Source of the DNA: an uncultured Shewanella sp.
Lineage (GTDB): Bacteria; Pseudomonadota; Gammaproteobacteria; Enterobacterales; Shewanellaceae
NCBI RefSeq assembly: GCF_947491715.1
Contig: NZ_CANLKR010000027.1
Coordinates: 17,523 to 81,522 of the forward strand
Reading direction: 5' to 3'
DNA: 64,000 nt
Shown here: piece after piece, positions 44,969 to 54,018 of the stretch
How positions within the stretch are numbered: the stretch's first letter is position 1
How the letters are laid out: the number at the start of each line of letters is the position of its first letter
Position numbers and translations under genes: made by a program
Notes under the pieces: generated by a model
Seen by the model: the letters and a program-made list of their open reading frames with translations, nothing else
Databases searched by the model: none
What the model was told of the DNA's origin: nothing

Positions 44969-45478
44969 TTAGAGTATGGCTGAAAATATCACATCTTTTC
45001 CTGCTTCTATTTGCCCATGGCGTTTTTCTAACCCTTGGATATCTTCCATATTGGCTAACAATACTGGAGTGAGGACACTGTCGGCATGTTGTTTAAGGTA
45101 GGCTAAATCAAATGTGATAATCGGATCGCCGCTTTTGACTTCTTGGCCTTCTTCGGCCAAACGTTTAAAGCCCGCGCCTCTGAGTTCTACTGTGCCGATC
45201 CCAAAATGAACAAAAATTTCTAATCCGTGGGGAGACTCAATACTAAAAGCGTGATTAGTTTCAAAAATCTTTCCTATTACTCCATCAATAGGCGATAATA
45301 TCGTGTCTCCTTTAGGATCGATTGCAATCCCATTGCCAACAATTTTTTCAGAAAAAACCGGATCGGGTACGGTTTCGATGTCAACGATTTTCCCCGATAT
45401 TGGGGCGTATATATCCACATTACCAGTGCGTGTGGTTTGCCCGGACACTAATCGCTTAATTCGGCTTAAAAATCCCAT
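44969..45478 (-). CDS. crr: PTS glucose-specific IIA component (EIIA-Glc)
   Basis: A 169-aa phosphocarrier. The phosphorylated His is in LEIFVHFGIGTVELRG and the second active-site His in ETNHAFSIESPHG. EIIA-Glc accepts phosphate from HPr, passes it to sugar transporters, and regulates adenylate cyclase and non-PTS permeases. GAGG precedes the ATG. It follows ptsH-ptsI but with a 284-bp gap, so it probably has its own promoter. No IIBC transporter is nearby. Confidence 0.95.
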   Translation of the reverse strand: MGFLSRIKRLVSGQTTRTGNVDIYAPISGKIVDIETVPDPVFSEKIVGNGIAIDPKGDTILSPIDGVIGKIFETNHAFSIESPHGLEIFVHFGIGTVELRGAGFKRLAEEGQEVKSGDPIITFDLAYLKQHADSVLTPVLLANMEDIQGLEKRHGQIEAGKDVIFSAIL

Positions 45479-45762
45479 ACATTACCTCTTAGCAACTTGG
45501 CTTGTTTGGTCTCTCCAAGTGATCTGAATTTTTTCAGGTACACTGGTGGGGAAGATCGTTCTTGTTCTTGTTATTTTTTCATTGTTATTATTGTAGTCAG
45601 TTGAGACTATCATTATCTATTTTCATGTGCCATGACAAAATAACATCAGCGTTAGTCGGTACTCTAGTATTTCACTATTGTATTTTTATTGTTGGATAAT
45701 ACAGACTGCAAACACCAATATATTAACATTTATTCAAACTTTTTTGCGTTCTTAAAAATAGT

Positions 45763-47478
45763 TTAATCTCTCAAACGGGCTTGGTTATGAATATAGTCAT
45801 GCAGGGATTTGATGGTGTTCATACTGAGGGATTCTTGGGCCAAAGACTGACAAGCTTGATAGCTTATTTTACTCAGTGCAGATTTAACCTCTAATATAGC
45901 TGGAAGGTTGACACTTAATTCATCCACCCCCATGCCGATGAGCAATGGGGCAATACGGGGATCGCTGGCTAATTCACCACAAAGACTAACAGGCGTTTGT
46001 TGGGCGTGGGCTGTTGAAAGGATCAGGCGAATGAAACTCAATATGGCAGGCGATAATGAAGGGTAGTCTTTGGTTAATTGAGGGTTACCTCTGTCGGCAG
46101 CCATAGCATATTGCGTTAAGTCATTGGTTCCAATGCTAATAAAATCTAATTTAGGTAACATAGAGGCTAAATTCATCACTGCAGCGGGGGTTTCAACGAC
46201 AATACCGATACTTAATTGTCCAAAATTAGTATGATTTTTCTTCATCTGTGCTTTACATTTTTTTATTATTTCCAATAACTTATTGAGCTCTTCTATTTGA
46301 TTTATCATGGGAAACATGAGACGAACTGGCCCATATTGAGCGGCTCTCAATACGGCACGAATTTGTGGGTACAGTAAGTTTGAGTGAGCCAAGGTGTAGC
46401 GGATCCCTCTTAGCCCTAGAGCTGGATTGTCCTCGGCAGTATTATTGAGAAAAGGCAGTGATTTTTCTGCACCAATGTCTAAGGTGCGAATGGTTAATAT
46501 TTTACCCTTTAATAAGTGGACGATGTCACTATAGAGTCGGTATTGTTTATCTTCATTGGGCACACTTTGCGTGTTCATTAGCATAAACTCGGTTCGAAAG
46601 AGTCCTATGCCTTCCACATCCATTTCATTCATGTGTGTTGTTTCATTAATGGAGCCCATATTGATAAATAAGGGAATGTGATAACCCTCTTTTGTTTGTG
46701 TTTTTCTGTGTTTAAATTTGAGTAGTTGTTTTTTCTGTTTGTGGTTGTCTTGTTGTAGTTGTTTAAGCCTGTTTACTGTGCTCTTTCTGGGAGCCGTATA
46801 AAGTTTACCTGTTAATGCATCGAGTGCTAGAGGTTGTTGGTTGGTGATGTTGGCTTGTTCAAAAGGACAATCAAATAGCGCGGGGATCCCTGCATTTCGA
46901 GCAAGAATCGCGGTGTGGCTGGTTATTCCGCCTGTTTTGAGCACTAATGCGGTAATATATTTGAGGGGTAACATTGAAAATTCAGCTGGCGTAATATCGC
47001 TGGCCAGTAAGATCGTGGGTCGGTCAATTTTACTCAGTTCTATGCTATGTGCACCATTGATTTGATCGATCAGACGACGGGCTAATGACAGAATATCTTG
47101 AGATCGGTTTGCAAGGTAATGATTATCTAATGCATTCATTTCGGCAGCTTGATAGGAAAAAATACGCTCTACTGCGACGGCTGCGCAAAGTTGAAACCGC
47201 TCTATTTCACTGCAAATGCTATGGATTAATTCTTCGTCGTCCAATAAGAGTAAATCTGCTTCAATTAACTTGTAGTTTTCAGATTGGCTTGAAAGGCGAT
47301 TTAAATGCTGTATTAATTGATTTTTCTTATCATTGATGATGCTAATTAGGTTTGCTTTTTCTTGTTCGACTTTATCGAGTGGCAATAAGTGGTAATCGTG
47401 CCTTTCAGGGTGTAAATGTAAATGTAAGGCTTCACCAAAGGCAATGCCTGGAGAAACTACGATACCAGATAGAGGCAT
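45763..47478 (-). CDS. ptsI: PTS enzyme I
   Basis: A 571-aa phosphoenolpyruvate-protein phosphotransferase (E. coli 575 aa). The N-terminal HPr-binding and phosphohistidine domain has the active His in LKTGGITSHTAILARNAGI (about 188). The C-terminal PEP-binding barrel has GIGLFRTEFMLMN, GLRGIRYTL, DFISIGTNDLTQYAMAADRG and SLCGELASDP. It transfers phosphate from PEP to HPr. AGGAG precedes the ATG and ptsH ends 10 bp upstream. Confidence 0.96.
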   Translation of the reverse strand: MPLSGIVVSPGIAFGEALHLHLHPERHDYHLLPLDKVEQEKANLISIINDKKNQLIQHLNRLSSQSENYKLIEADLLLLDDEELIHSICSEIERFQLCAAVAVERIFSYQAAEMNALDNHYLANRSQDILSLARRLIDQINGAHSIELSKIDRPTILLASDITPAEFSMLPLKYITALVLKTGGITSHTAILARNAGIPALFDCPFEQANITNQQPLALDALTGKLYTAPRKSTVNRLKQLQQDNHKQKKQLLKFKHRKTQTKEGYHIPLFINMGSINETTHMNEMDVEGIGLFRTEFMLMNTQSVPNEDKQYRLYSDIVHLLKGKILTIRTLDIGAEKSLPFLNNTAEDNPALGLRGIRYTLAHSNLLYPQIRAVLRAAQYGPVRLMFPMINQIEELNKLLEIIKKCKAQMKKNHTNFGQLSIGIVVETPAAVMNLASMLPKLDFISIGTNDLTQYAMAADRGNPQLTKDYPSLSPAILSFIRLILSTAHAQQTPVSLCGELASDPRIAPLLIGMGVDELSVNLPAILEVKSALSKISYQACQSLAQESLSMNTIKSLHDYIHNQARLRD

Positions 47479-47488
47479 AACTGAACTC

Positions 47489-47749
47489 CTAGTTAAGCTT
47501 TAAAAGTAGGTTAGCAATATCCGTGACGGCTAATTGGGCATTTTCTCCCTCAGTGATCACTGTTACTTGCGCTCCTTGATATAAACCTAATGTTTGTAAT
47601 TTAAATAAACTCTTTGCGCTTGCTTGTTTTCCTTGGCACTCAATGAAGATATCGCATGCATAACTTTTTGCTTGCTTAACCAATAAAGCCGCTGGACGAG
47701 TATGCAGTCCATGTTGGGCTGAAATGATCACAGATTTTGAGTATTGCAT
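47489..47749 (-). CDS. ptsH: phosphocarrier protein HPr
   Basis: An 86-aa HPr. The phosphorylated His16 is in SAQHGLHTRPAALLVKQ; the Ser-containing helix is SAKSLFKLQTLGLYQGAQ. It shuttles phosphate from enzyme I to IIA proteins. The open frame begins 7 codons earlier, but the ATG at 47749 with AAGG eight bases upstream gives the usual HPr length. First gene of the pts unit. Confidence 0.94.
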   Translation of the reverse strand: MQYSKSVIISAQHGLHTRPAALLVKQAKSYACDIFIECQGKQASAKSLFKLQTLGLYQGAQVTVITEGENAQLAVTDIANLLLKLN

Positions 47750-47824
47750 GATTAAGGCCTTTTTTCTCAATGCATAGGAGCTAGCATACGATATAACGAG
47801 CAGATTGATAATTGCTTTATGGTG

Positions 47825-48277
47825 TCAATGATTCATAACTGGGTTATTTAGATGTTGCGAGTATGGCGTTTTCTTCATTATTAACGAGGGCTTGTGCATT
47901 AATAATGTGATAGTTGTTTTTTTCAATGAACTTAGGGTATGTTTAAAATCATGGCTTTTGACTAAGATATAATCTGTTTCAAAGGTCGAAATAGCCAAAA
48001 TACTGATTTCTTCTTTGGCTAAAATTCCAGACACTTTGGATAACAATCCGGTCATCGAAAAGCCTAACGGACCAATCACTTCTAGGCAGCGCCAGTCTGG
48101 CTCCGAATCTTGGCTATTAATGGAGAGGCACTCTGGCGTAACAATGGATATTTCATCCTTTGTTTTTCCGATGAAATAAATATCTTGTGCAAAGACTTTT
48201 TCTGGAATGGACTTATTTGGATCAAGGCTATGAATACAAAAGGTTTCTTCATGTATTGCTAATGTCATTTTTGGCAT
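47825..48277 (-). CDS. ACT-domain protein
   Basis: A 150-aa protein with a C-terminal ACT domain of the aspartokinase/CASTOR kind: WRCLEVIGPLGFSMTGLLSK, GILAKEEISILAISTFETDY and ILVKSHDF. The N-terminal part (FCIHSLDP, FIGKTKDEISIVTPE) is typical of the two-domain ACT_7 family. Such proteins bind amino acids as regulators; the partner is unknown. It lies upstream of ptsH on the same strand, 75 bp away. No clear ribosome site before its ATG. Confidence 0.75.
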   Translation of the reverse strand: MPKMTLAIHEETFCIHSLDPNKSIPEKVFAQDIYFIGKTKDEISIVTPECLSINSQDSEPDWRCLEVIGPLGFSMTGLLSKVSGILAKEEISILAISTFETDYILVKSHDFKHTLSSLKKTTITLLMHKPSLIMKKTPYSQHLNNPVMNH

Positions 48278-48493
48278 TGTAATGATATAACCTCATGTTT
48301 ATGAATGGGGTGAATTGAACATGTTCAAATCTTGGTGTCTCGTATATCCAGTATCAATAATAGCACTCGTATTGCATGCATAGGTTAAAGAGAGAGGAAT
48401 CGTTTGTTTTTTATAATGAAGTCCTTATTTTTTTTCGTTAGTATAACGGTTAATAATAAGATGAAGATCAGCTGTTAACCATTGGAATGGATT

Positions 48494-49198
48494 ATGATAC
48501 TAAGCACGCCCGTTGTTACTTCTCAGGATATTTTACTTAAATTATGTCATTCTGTATCACATATATTGTCGAGGACGACAAGCACGGCTATCACGCATGC
48601 TGGCATGGTGCAAACCATTACTCGTACGTGTTTAAAGCCAGATTTAGGTTGTTTTTCTATTTTTGATGGTGGATTCTCAGGATTAGTGGTCATTAATTTT
48701 TCCTCATCCTCTGCCATCGAGATTTATCGGGCTTATATGATGCAAATGGGCATGCCAGAGTCTGATTTGGCTTTTTCTCACACTCAAGATGAGGTGGCGA
48801 ATGTAATGGGTGAATTGATGAATCAAATTATTGGTGATTTTACCAATAAAGTCAGTCAGGAGTTACAATCATCTATTAGCCAAAGTCAGCCTAAAATGCT
48901 CACGATTAGCAAAGAAATTACCTTATCGGTCGACACGAACTTAACCGAAGCGGTCAGCCGTCGAGTGGCTTTTAAAACCGAAGGTAATCATAGTTTTTAC
49001 CTTGAATTTGCCATGGATAAAACGGAATTTATTTCACTTAACACTATCAAGGATGACAAAGAGCAAGATCCTGATAAGTTGTTGGAAGTGCATGGCACGC
49101 AAAAAGTTGAAGCCCGTGAGCAGGTTAAAGTGACAAATAATCAGTCATCGACTAAAGTCGATGAAGCAGATGCACTATTAAATTCGTTGGGCTTATAA
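48494..49198 (+). CDS. DUF3334 protein (CheX-like fold suspected)
   Basis: A 234-aa protein matching what I remember of DUF3334, a Shewanella/Vibrio family (CFSIFDGGFSGLVVINFSSS, DEVANVMGELMNQIIGDFTN). The GExxNxxxG-like helix is similar to CheC/CheX phosphatases (their ExxN motif), so a chemotaxis or phosphatase relation is possible but unproven. A TTG start at 48482 is open, but TGGAA lies eight bases before the ATG at 48494. The last 40 residues are polar and probably disordered. Confidence 0.75.
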   Translation: MILSTPVVTSQDILLKLCHSVSHILSRTTSTAITHAGMVQTITRTCLKPDLGCFSIFDGGFSGLVVINFSSSSAIEIYRAYMMQMGMPESDLAFSHTQDEVANVMGELMNQIIGDFTNKVSQELQSSISQSQPKMLTISKEITLSVDTNLTEAVSRRVAFKTEGNHSFYLEFAMDKTEFISLNTIKDDKEQDPDKLLEVHGTQKVEAREQVKVTNNQSSTKVDEADALLNSLGL

Positions 49199-49214
49199 CC
49201 ATCCCTTACCTCAT

Positions 49215-49466
49215 TTATACCCGTGATACTTGAAGATGCATGTTTTCAGAGCCTGTAAAAGTGCCTAATTCAAGGCGTATTATTGCAAGAATGCTTATTG
49301 CCTTTTAAGGTGATGCAACGCAGAAGTAGGTGATTTTACAGGCTCCCAAAGGGCTGGTTTAAAAGCCTTTTATACTGCGTTATTGAACATCAGCTTAGAA
49401 TGACTAGGCACGCTGTTCAAAGCCTTGCCTAAAAGGCTTTTGCATCTTCAAGTATCACGGGTATAA
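49215..49466. mobile_element. MITE-like element with 26-bp terminal inverted repeats
   Basis: Perfect 26-bp inverted ends (49215-49240 and 49441-49466, outer bases ttatacccgtgatactt) bound 252 bp with no coding capacity. Internal inverted segments (gagcctgtaaaa near 49249 and its complement ttttacaggctc near 49333) make most of it foldable. The ends carry TA, fitting a TA target duplication as in IS630/mariner-type elements. It is a non-autonomous element; no transposase is present in the window. Confidence 0.85.
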
Positions 49467-49610
49467 GCCAATTGAACAGAGAAGGGAGATTGTGTGTCTG
49501 ATTTTCTCTCTTCTTTTATTGGCAAGTTTGGCCATTTGAGGTGGGATTGACTTGCGTATTGCTCACTTTACTCCTATGATCCCTCGGTTTTTTCTCTACG
49601 GTAGCCTAAC

Positions 49611-50828
49611 ATGTTAAATGCTTCACTTTCTCCCCATTCTAATCAATTGGTGATCGATATCCTTGATCTTGTTTTAACGCAAGGAAAACCACTGGATCGT
49701 GCTTATTCTTTGCAATTTTCAGGGGTGACGCTGCAACCTTCAGAGCAAGGGCGGATCACCTATGTGGTAGGGGATATTTTAAGGAGGCTTAATTTATACT
49801 GTTATCTATCCGATGTTAAAACAGATGAAGTGGCCAGATTAGGGACAAGACTGTTAAATACTTGGCACGTTTTTCATCAATTACCCTTGCCTAAAATGCA
49901 ATACTCCTTACCCATTGATGAAGCGGAATTAGCGAAACGAGTCGCAATAGCCAAAGAAAATCAGGCGTTATGGGATGGTTGTCCTGAATGGCTAGACTCC
50001 TTAGGTGCTGCTCAGCTAGGAGATAAATGGCCACAAGAGCGTGCGGCATTATATCAAGCGGCGAAACGTTTTTTACGGACAAATACCCTGAAAACCGATA
50101 AAACAACATTGCGTAAAGTCCTTGCTAAAGAGCGGGTGGACACCTTGGAAGTCGAGGGCGTTAACACTGCGCTTGAAGTGACATCTGATTCAGCCCTTTT
50201 TAGAACTGATGCGTTTAAATCAGGCTTATTTGAACAGCAAGATGCAGGGTCGCAATTAGTTGCAGCAGCATTAGATGCTAAACCTGGTATGCGAGTGATT
50301 GACGCCTGTGCGGGGGCTGGCGGTAAAACACTGTCTATTGCGGCTCAAATGCAAGGTAAAGGCCGTTTACTTGCCATGGATGTTGAGCAATGGAAGCTGG
50401 ATAATTTAAAGCAAAGGGCTAGACGAGCTGGGGCTCACAATGTCGAAACCCGTATCATTGCCAGCAGTAAAACCATTAAGCGGCTTAAATTAACGGCCGA
50501 TAGGGTGTTACTTGATGTGCCTTGCTCTGGCTTAGGTGTGTTAAAACGTAATCCTGATACTAAGTGGCGAGATGCGGCAGAGCGTTTACCTGTTCTTGTT
50601 GCGCTGCAAAAGCATATCTTGCAAAGCTACAGTCGAATGGTGAAAGTGGAGGGGATTTTGGTTTACGCCACATGCTCCATTATGCCAGAAGAAAATCGTG
50701 GGCAAGTGGATGCATTTCTTGCCAAGAACCCTCACTTTGAGTTGATTGAAGATGAAACGATTAGTCCTGCAGAAACAGGTTTTGATGGTTTTTATTTAGC
50801 GAAACTTAAACGTGTGGCCGAGGCTTAG
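49611..50828 (+). CDS. RsmB/NOP-family RNA (cytosine-5) methyltransferase
   Basis: A 405-aa m5C methyltransferase. A short N-terminal NusB-like helical region (about 1-110) precedes the SAM-binding core: RVIDACAGAGGKTLSIAAQM, LAMDVEQWKLDNLK, then LLDVPCSGLGVLKRNPDTKW and VYATCSIMPEEN, which supply the two catalytic Cys. It resembles RsmB (16S rRNA C967), but is not certain to be that enzyme because the NusB-like domain is shortened. The MITE-like element lies just upstream. GGTAG precedes the ATG. Confidence 0.85.
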   Translation: MLNASLSPHSNQLVIDILDLVLTQGKPLDRAYSLQFSGVTLQPSEQGRITYVVGDILRRLNLYCYLSDVKTDEVARLGTRLLNTWHVFHQLPLPKMQYSLPIDEAELAKRVAIAKENQALWDGCPEWLDSLGAAQLGDKWPQERAALYQAAKRFLRTNTLKTDKTTLRKVLAKERVDTLEVEGVNTALEVTSDSALFRTDAFKSGLFEQQDAGSQLVAAALDAKPGMRVIDACAGAGGKTLSIAAQMQGKGRLLAMDVEQWKLDNLKQRARRAGAHNVETRIIASSKTIKRLKLTADRVLLDVPCSGLGVLKRNPDTKWRDAAERLPVLVALQKHILQSYSRMVKVEGILVYATCSIMPEENRGQVDAFLAKNPHFELIEDETISPAETGFDGFYLAKLKRVAEA

Positions 50829-50834
50829 TTTGAT

Positions 50835-50968
50835 GTTGATAGCGTTTTTTAACAGCCGCTATCGACGCCATGTTAAGTCAAAGACAAGGCGATATTGATT
50901 GAATGTTGTGCAGTCAATAATGGAGTGATTGTTCATCTTATACCATCGCTAACTTTTTGTTAGCAATG
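50835..50968. terminator. two hairpins in convergent rsmB-like/MarR gap
   Basis: A 10-bp stem with one mismatch (50835-50844 with 50857-50866) and a second (catcgctaac 50944-50953 with gttagcaatg 50959-50968, one mismatch, loop ttttt) lie between the converging genes and probably end both transcripts. Confidence 0.5.
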
Positions 50969-51015
50969 CAGCTAAAAAGGAGGTTTGAGTGTGACTTTGG
51001 AGGATGCCAATTCTA

Positions 51016-51489
51016 TTACTCTTGGATTTTACCTACGAGCAACACGGGGGCGGCGTCTAAATCATCTGCATTCATCATACTGGCAATACGTTCAATGGAT
51101 GAAAGTAGTTGGCTTTGCTCCCACTCATCCAGGTTTTGGTATCGCTTGATAAAGTGATCTTGTAAAGGTTTAGGGGCGTCATCAAGAATAGCTTGACCGC
51201 TGTCACTTAAATATAAATGCACTTTTCGTTTATCGCTTTCACTGCGCTGTCTGTTGACTAAACCGCGGCTTTCTAAGCGATTAATGATGGTGGTGACCGT
51301 TGCTGCACTCAAGGTAATTTCTTGTGCAACTTGTTTGGCAAGGGGGGCATCAAGTTGTGCAATTTTTTGCATGACCATGAGTTGTGGACCCGTTAATCCC
51401 GATTGCTTATTAAGCTGGCGAGAATGGAGATCAATGGCGCGAATAACGCGTCGTAGCGAGATGAGTAATTGTTCGTATTTTTCCATCAT
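51016..51489 (-). CDS. MarR-family regulator, CosR/EctR-like
   Basis: A 157-aa winged-helix regulator. The DNA-binding part shows LTGPQLMVMQKIAQ, ATVTTIINRLESRGLVNR and the wing SESDKRKVHLYLSDSG. The start LISLRRVIRAIDLHSRQL strongly recalls CosR/EctR, the osmolarity-responsive repressors of compatible-solute genes in vibrios and halophiles. Its position beside porin, BCCT, betA and betB supports control of betaine uptake and synthesis; that link is inferred. AGGAG precedes the tandem ATG codons at 51489 and 51486. Confidence 0.85.
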   Translation of the reverse strand: MMEKYEQLLISLRRVIRAIDLHSRQLNKQSGLTGPQLMVMQKIAQLDAPLAKQVAQEITLSAATVTTIINRLESRGLVNRQRSESDKRKVHLYLSDSGQAILDDAPKPLQDHFIKRYQNLDEWEQSQLLSSIERIASMMNADDLDAAPVLLVGKIQE

Positions 51490-51672
51490 AACTCCTACTT
51501 AATTGAGGGTCGCAGCATACTTGAAAATGAGTTTTTTTGAAATATCAATTTTTAGATTTTTAATCTAACGAAAAGTGAATATCGATGCATTTTTATCTTT
51601 TAAGATATTGATGAACTGCCGATATTCACTTTATTGATTGCTGACTGTTACTTTAGTGCGATTGGCTTCACA

Positions 51673-52440
51673 TTAAAAGTCGAACGTTCTGGCAACAGAG
51701 ACCACAAAACGTGCATCAGCGGTATCAACGTTCATGCTGGTATCTTCAGCTGAAACGGTTAAGTCAAATGACTTAATATTAGTCATATAGGCAATACGGT
51801 AATGGTTATAGGCACGGTTTTCATCCCAAGCCCATTTCTGAATATCGCCAGAGGTTGAACGATCGAAGCTAAAGCGAATATCATGGCCTTCAGCGAGGGT
51901 AAAGGTATGAGCTATCATGCCAATGTAATGACTGCCACTGTATCCAAAATAATCCCAAGTATACCAAAAGTTTAGTTCACTGTGACCTATTGATGAGTCA
52001 TAACCAAATTTAGTGTAAAGCTCAGGGTAGTTGTAGTCGCTCGAAGCGTCATCACCATGGTAAGTATAATAGGCAAGACCTGCGTCTAAACTGAACTTGT
52101 CAGTGAGCTGAAAATAGTTTCCAGCATAGGCATCAAGTTCTAACCAAGTGTCGTCACCACTGCCAAAATCCACATTTGAGGTGAAGGCGCCAACGTACCA
52201 GCCAGCATCTGCCGCATAATCAAGGCTGGCTTGTAAGGCAGGGTTATTTTGAGTTTGGCTCACACCGTTAAACATATAGTCAGACGTTGCAGTAACGGTT
52301 GAAGACAGCGCTGCATAAGCACTTGAGGTTGATGCTAATAAGGCTGTGGTTGAAAGCATTAAAAGCGTTTTACTTATTGTTGTTTTTAGGTTGTTTGTCA
52401 TTTTATTTTTATCATCTATTTTGAGTGGAAATAATGTCAT
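51673..52440 (-). CDS. TorF-family putative outer-membrane porin
   Basis: A 255-aa protein with a signal peptide (TLLMLSTTALLASTSSAYAA) and a beta-barrel of the TorF (Gcw_chp) family: SSTVTATSDYMFNGVSQTQN, PALQASLDYAADAGWYVGAF, WLELDAYAGNY, FVVSVARTFDF with a terminal Phe. It probably admits small solutes; next to the BCCT and bet genes it may serve choline. Two starts are possible: ATG 52440 or ATG 52401 (MTNNLKTTIS), the second giving a normal signal peptide; neither has a clear ribosome site. Confidence 0.85.
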   Translation of the reverse strand: MTLFPLKIDDKNKMTNNLKTTISKTLLMLSTTALLASTSSAYAALSSTVTATSDYMFNGVSQTQNNPALQASLDYAADAGWYVGAFTSNVDFGSGDDTWLELDAYAGNYFQLTDKFSLDAGLAYYTYHGDDASSDYNYPELYTKFGYDSSIGHSELNFWYTWDYFGYSGSHYIGMIAHTFTLAEGHDIRFSFDRSTSGDIQKWAWDENRAYNHYRIAYMTNIKSFDLTVSAEDTSMNVDTADARFVVSVARTFDF

Positions 52441-52535
52441 GCCGACAGTTCAATACAGGTTCGTTATCCTGTATTGAACTGAACACTTAATTTTTATAAT
52501 TACTTTTTATGATTAATTGTTATTATTGTTTTTTA

Positions 52536-53720
52536 TTAATTTGTTGTTAGTGGCTTACGAATACTAAGGCCTTTAGTGTAATGCTGGTGGAGCATATAAA
52601 GGGTGCAACTGAAAAACAGTGCAATATTTAAGGCGCCAATCCATTCAATTTCTAAGAAATTAAGTTGGAACAATAACGTGAGCCCTGACATTAGAACTAG
52701 GTTGGCAATAAAGTATTTCCATTTACCTAAACGTTCAACGGTGAGGTTTAAGTTATCGGTATATAAGCGGATCAAAGAATCGAGAGAGTTGATCACAAAA
52801 GTAATGCCGACAACCACCATGGCAAGATTATAAAAACCAGTGGTATCTAGGCCATGAGTACTGTAGTAGTAAAGCACGGTAAACCAAATCGCAATGGGGA
52901 TAGACGGGAATATCATCATGGCGCCCAATACTTGATAGGCTTTTAACCCACCGACAAAGCGTGAGGTAAATTGACCAATCATGATACTCCAAGCAAACCA
53001 CCAAAGTAGATAAAATTCATGGTAATCATTAAGTGGTAATACGAAATGGTTCAGGTTAGTAAAATAGCCGCCAATTAAACCAAAGGTGCTAAAGAACTCT
53101 CCAACACTGGATTCTGGCGATAAAAATGCACCTGCCCACATGATGGCAATTAAGCTTAAAAACAACCAAGTACTGCCTAAACTTAAAATACGCACATACT
53201 TAAGACTGATACTGGAATAAACGGCTGCAGCAATCACGGCAAAGACAATTAAATAGAATGTCGCAACGATAGTACTGCCATCGCCTACTTCAGGTAAATA
53301 CCAAGGTAGGTTTGATAATAATAAATACGCGGTAAAGGCACAGGTACCAATAATAACGACATTATTAATAAATTTAACCCAAGCTATTTCAAAGAATTTC
53401 ACTTTAGGCTCAATGACACAAAAATAGAAGCAAGTGAGAAAGTAAAATCCCCAAATCAGGCATCCCCAAAAGCCAAATTCAATGGCCAGTGGATTCGTAA
53501 AACCGTATTCCGGGCTGGCTGCCACATCTGCGTACCCAGCAAACTCAGTGAGTGGGAACATGATTAAGCCCACATCTAAGCCCGATGTGAATAAGATCGC
53601 AATAAAAGTGAAGGTGCTAACGGGGTTCGTGCCGACACATTTTACATTGCCCCAGCGATATAGCACAAAAACAATGGCGATGAGGGTAAAAATAATGCCC
53701 ATTGATAACCAAAGCGTCAT
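52536..53720 (-). CDS. short BCCT-family choline/betaine transporter
   Basis: A 394-aa membrane protein with about eleven hydrophobic helices. The BCCT signature region is EFYLLWWFAWSIMIGQFTSRFVGG, and IMWAGAFLSPESSVGEFF is another family helix. Ordinary BCCT carriers have 500-700 residues; this one lacks the N-terminal helix region and the long C-terminal osmosensing tail. A perfect AAGGAGG before the ATG and conserved internal helices argue against decay, so it is likely a genuine short subfamily. Position before betA-betB suggests choline uptake. Confidence 0.8.
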   Translation of the reverse strand: MTLWLSMGIIFTLIAIVFVLYRWGNVKCVGTNPVSTFTFIAILFTSGLDVGLIMFPLTEFAGYADVAASPEYGFTNPLAIEFGFWGCLIWGFYFLTCFYFCVIEPKVKFFEIAWVKFINNVVIIGTCAFTAYLLLSNLPWYLPEVGDGSTIVATFYLIVFAVIAAAVYSSISLKYVRILSLGSTWLFLSLIAIMWAGAFLSPESSVGEFFSTFGLIGGYFTNLNHFVLPLNDYHEFYLLWWFAWSIMIGQFTSRFVGGLKAYQVLGAMMIFPSIPIAIWFTVLYYYSTHGLDTTGFYNLAMVVVGITFVINSLDSLIRLYTDNLNLTVERLGKWKYFIANLVLMSGLTLLFQLNFLEIEWIGALNIALFFSCTLYMLHQHYTKGLSIRKPLTTN

Positions 53721-53812
53721 TTTAGCCTCCTTTTTTGGACAAGTTGAAGTAATATCAAGTGTGATCCTTTGTTTGTTATTAATTAGTGGTCATTCAATAT
53801 CAAATGATATCC

Positions 53813-53864
53813 TTCTATACCCAAACGACCTGACTGCATAATTTAAGGTCGCTTGGGTATAGAA
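53813..53864. repeat. palindromic repeat between betA and BCCT gene
   Basis: Arms ttctatacccaaacgacct and aggtcgcttgggtatagaa pair at 18 of 19 positions around a 14-nt loop. It sits in the 298-bp gap between betA and the transporter gene. It looks like a mobile palindrome (REP/MITE remnant) and may also act as a terminator. Confidence 0.75.
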
Positions 53865-54018
53865 GTGAGTTAACCTTATCTTGACTTTGCATTATTCAAA
53901 GCCAGACAACATAAATGTTAACTGCTGAAAATTGTGGTTAATGCCAAGCCTATCTGAAGCACATATCAAATGTGTTCAACGGGCTTGGCGTGTAAAATCA
54001 TTATTTTTATTATTATGA

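Noticed and set aside
49199..49610. Structured non-coding RNA between DUF3334 and RsmB-like genes
   Set aside because: The inverted ends and TA termini make a MITE-like transposable element the simpler explanation.
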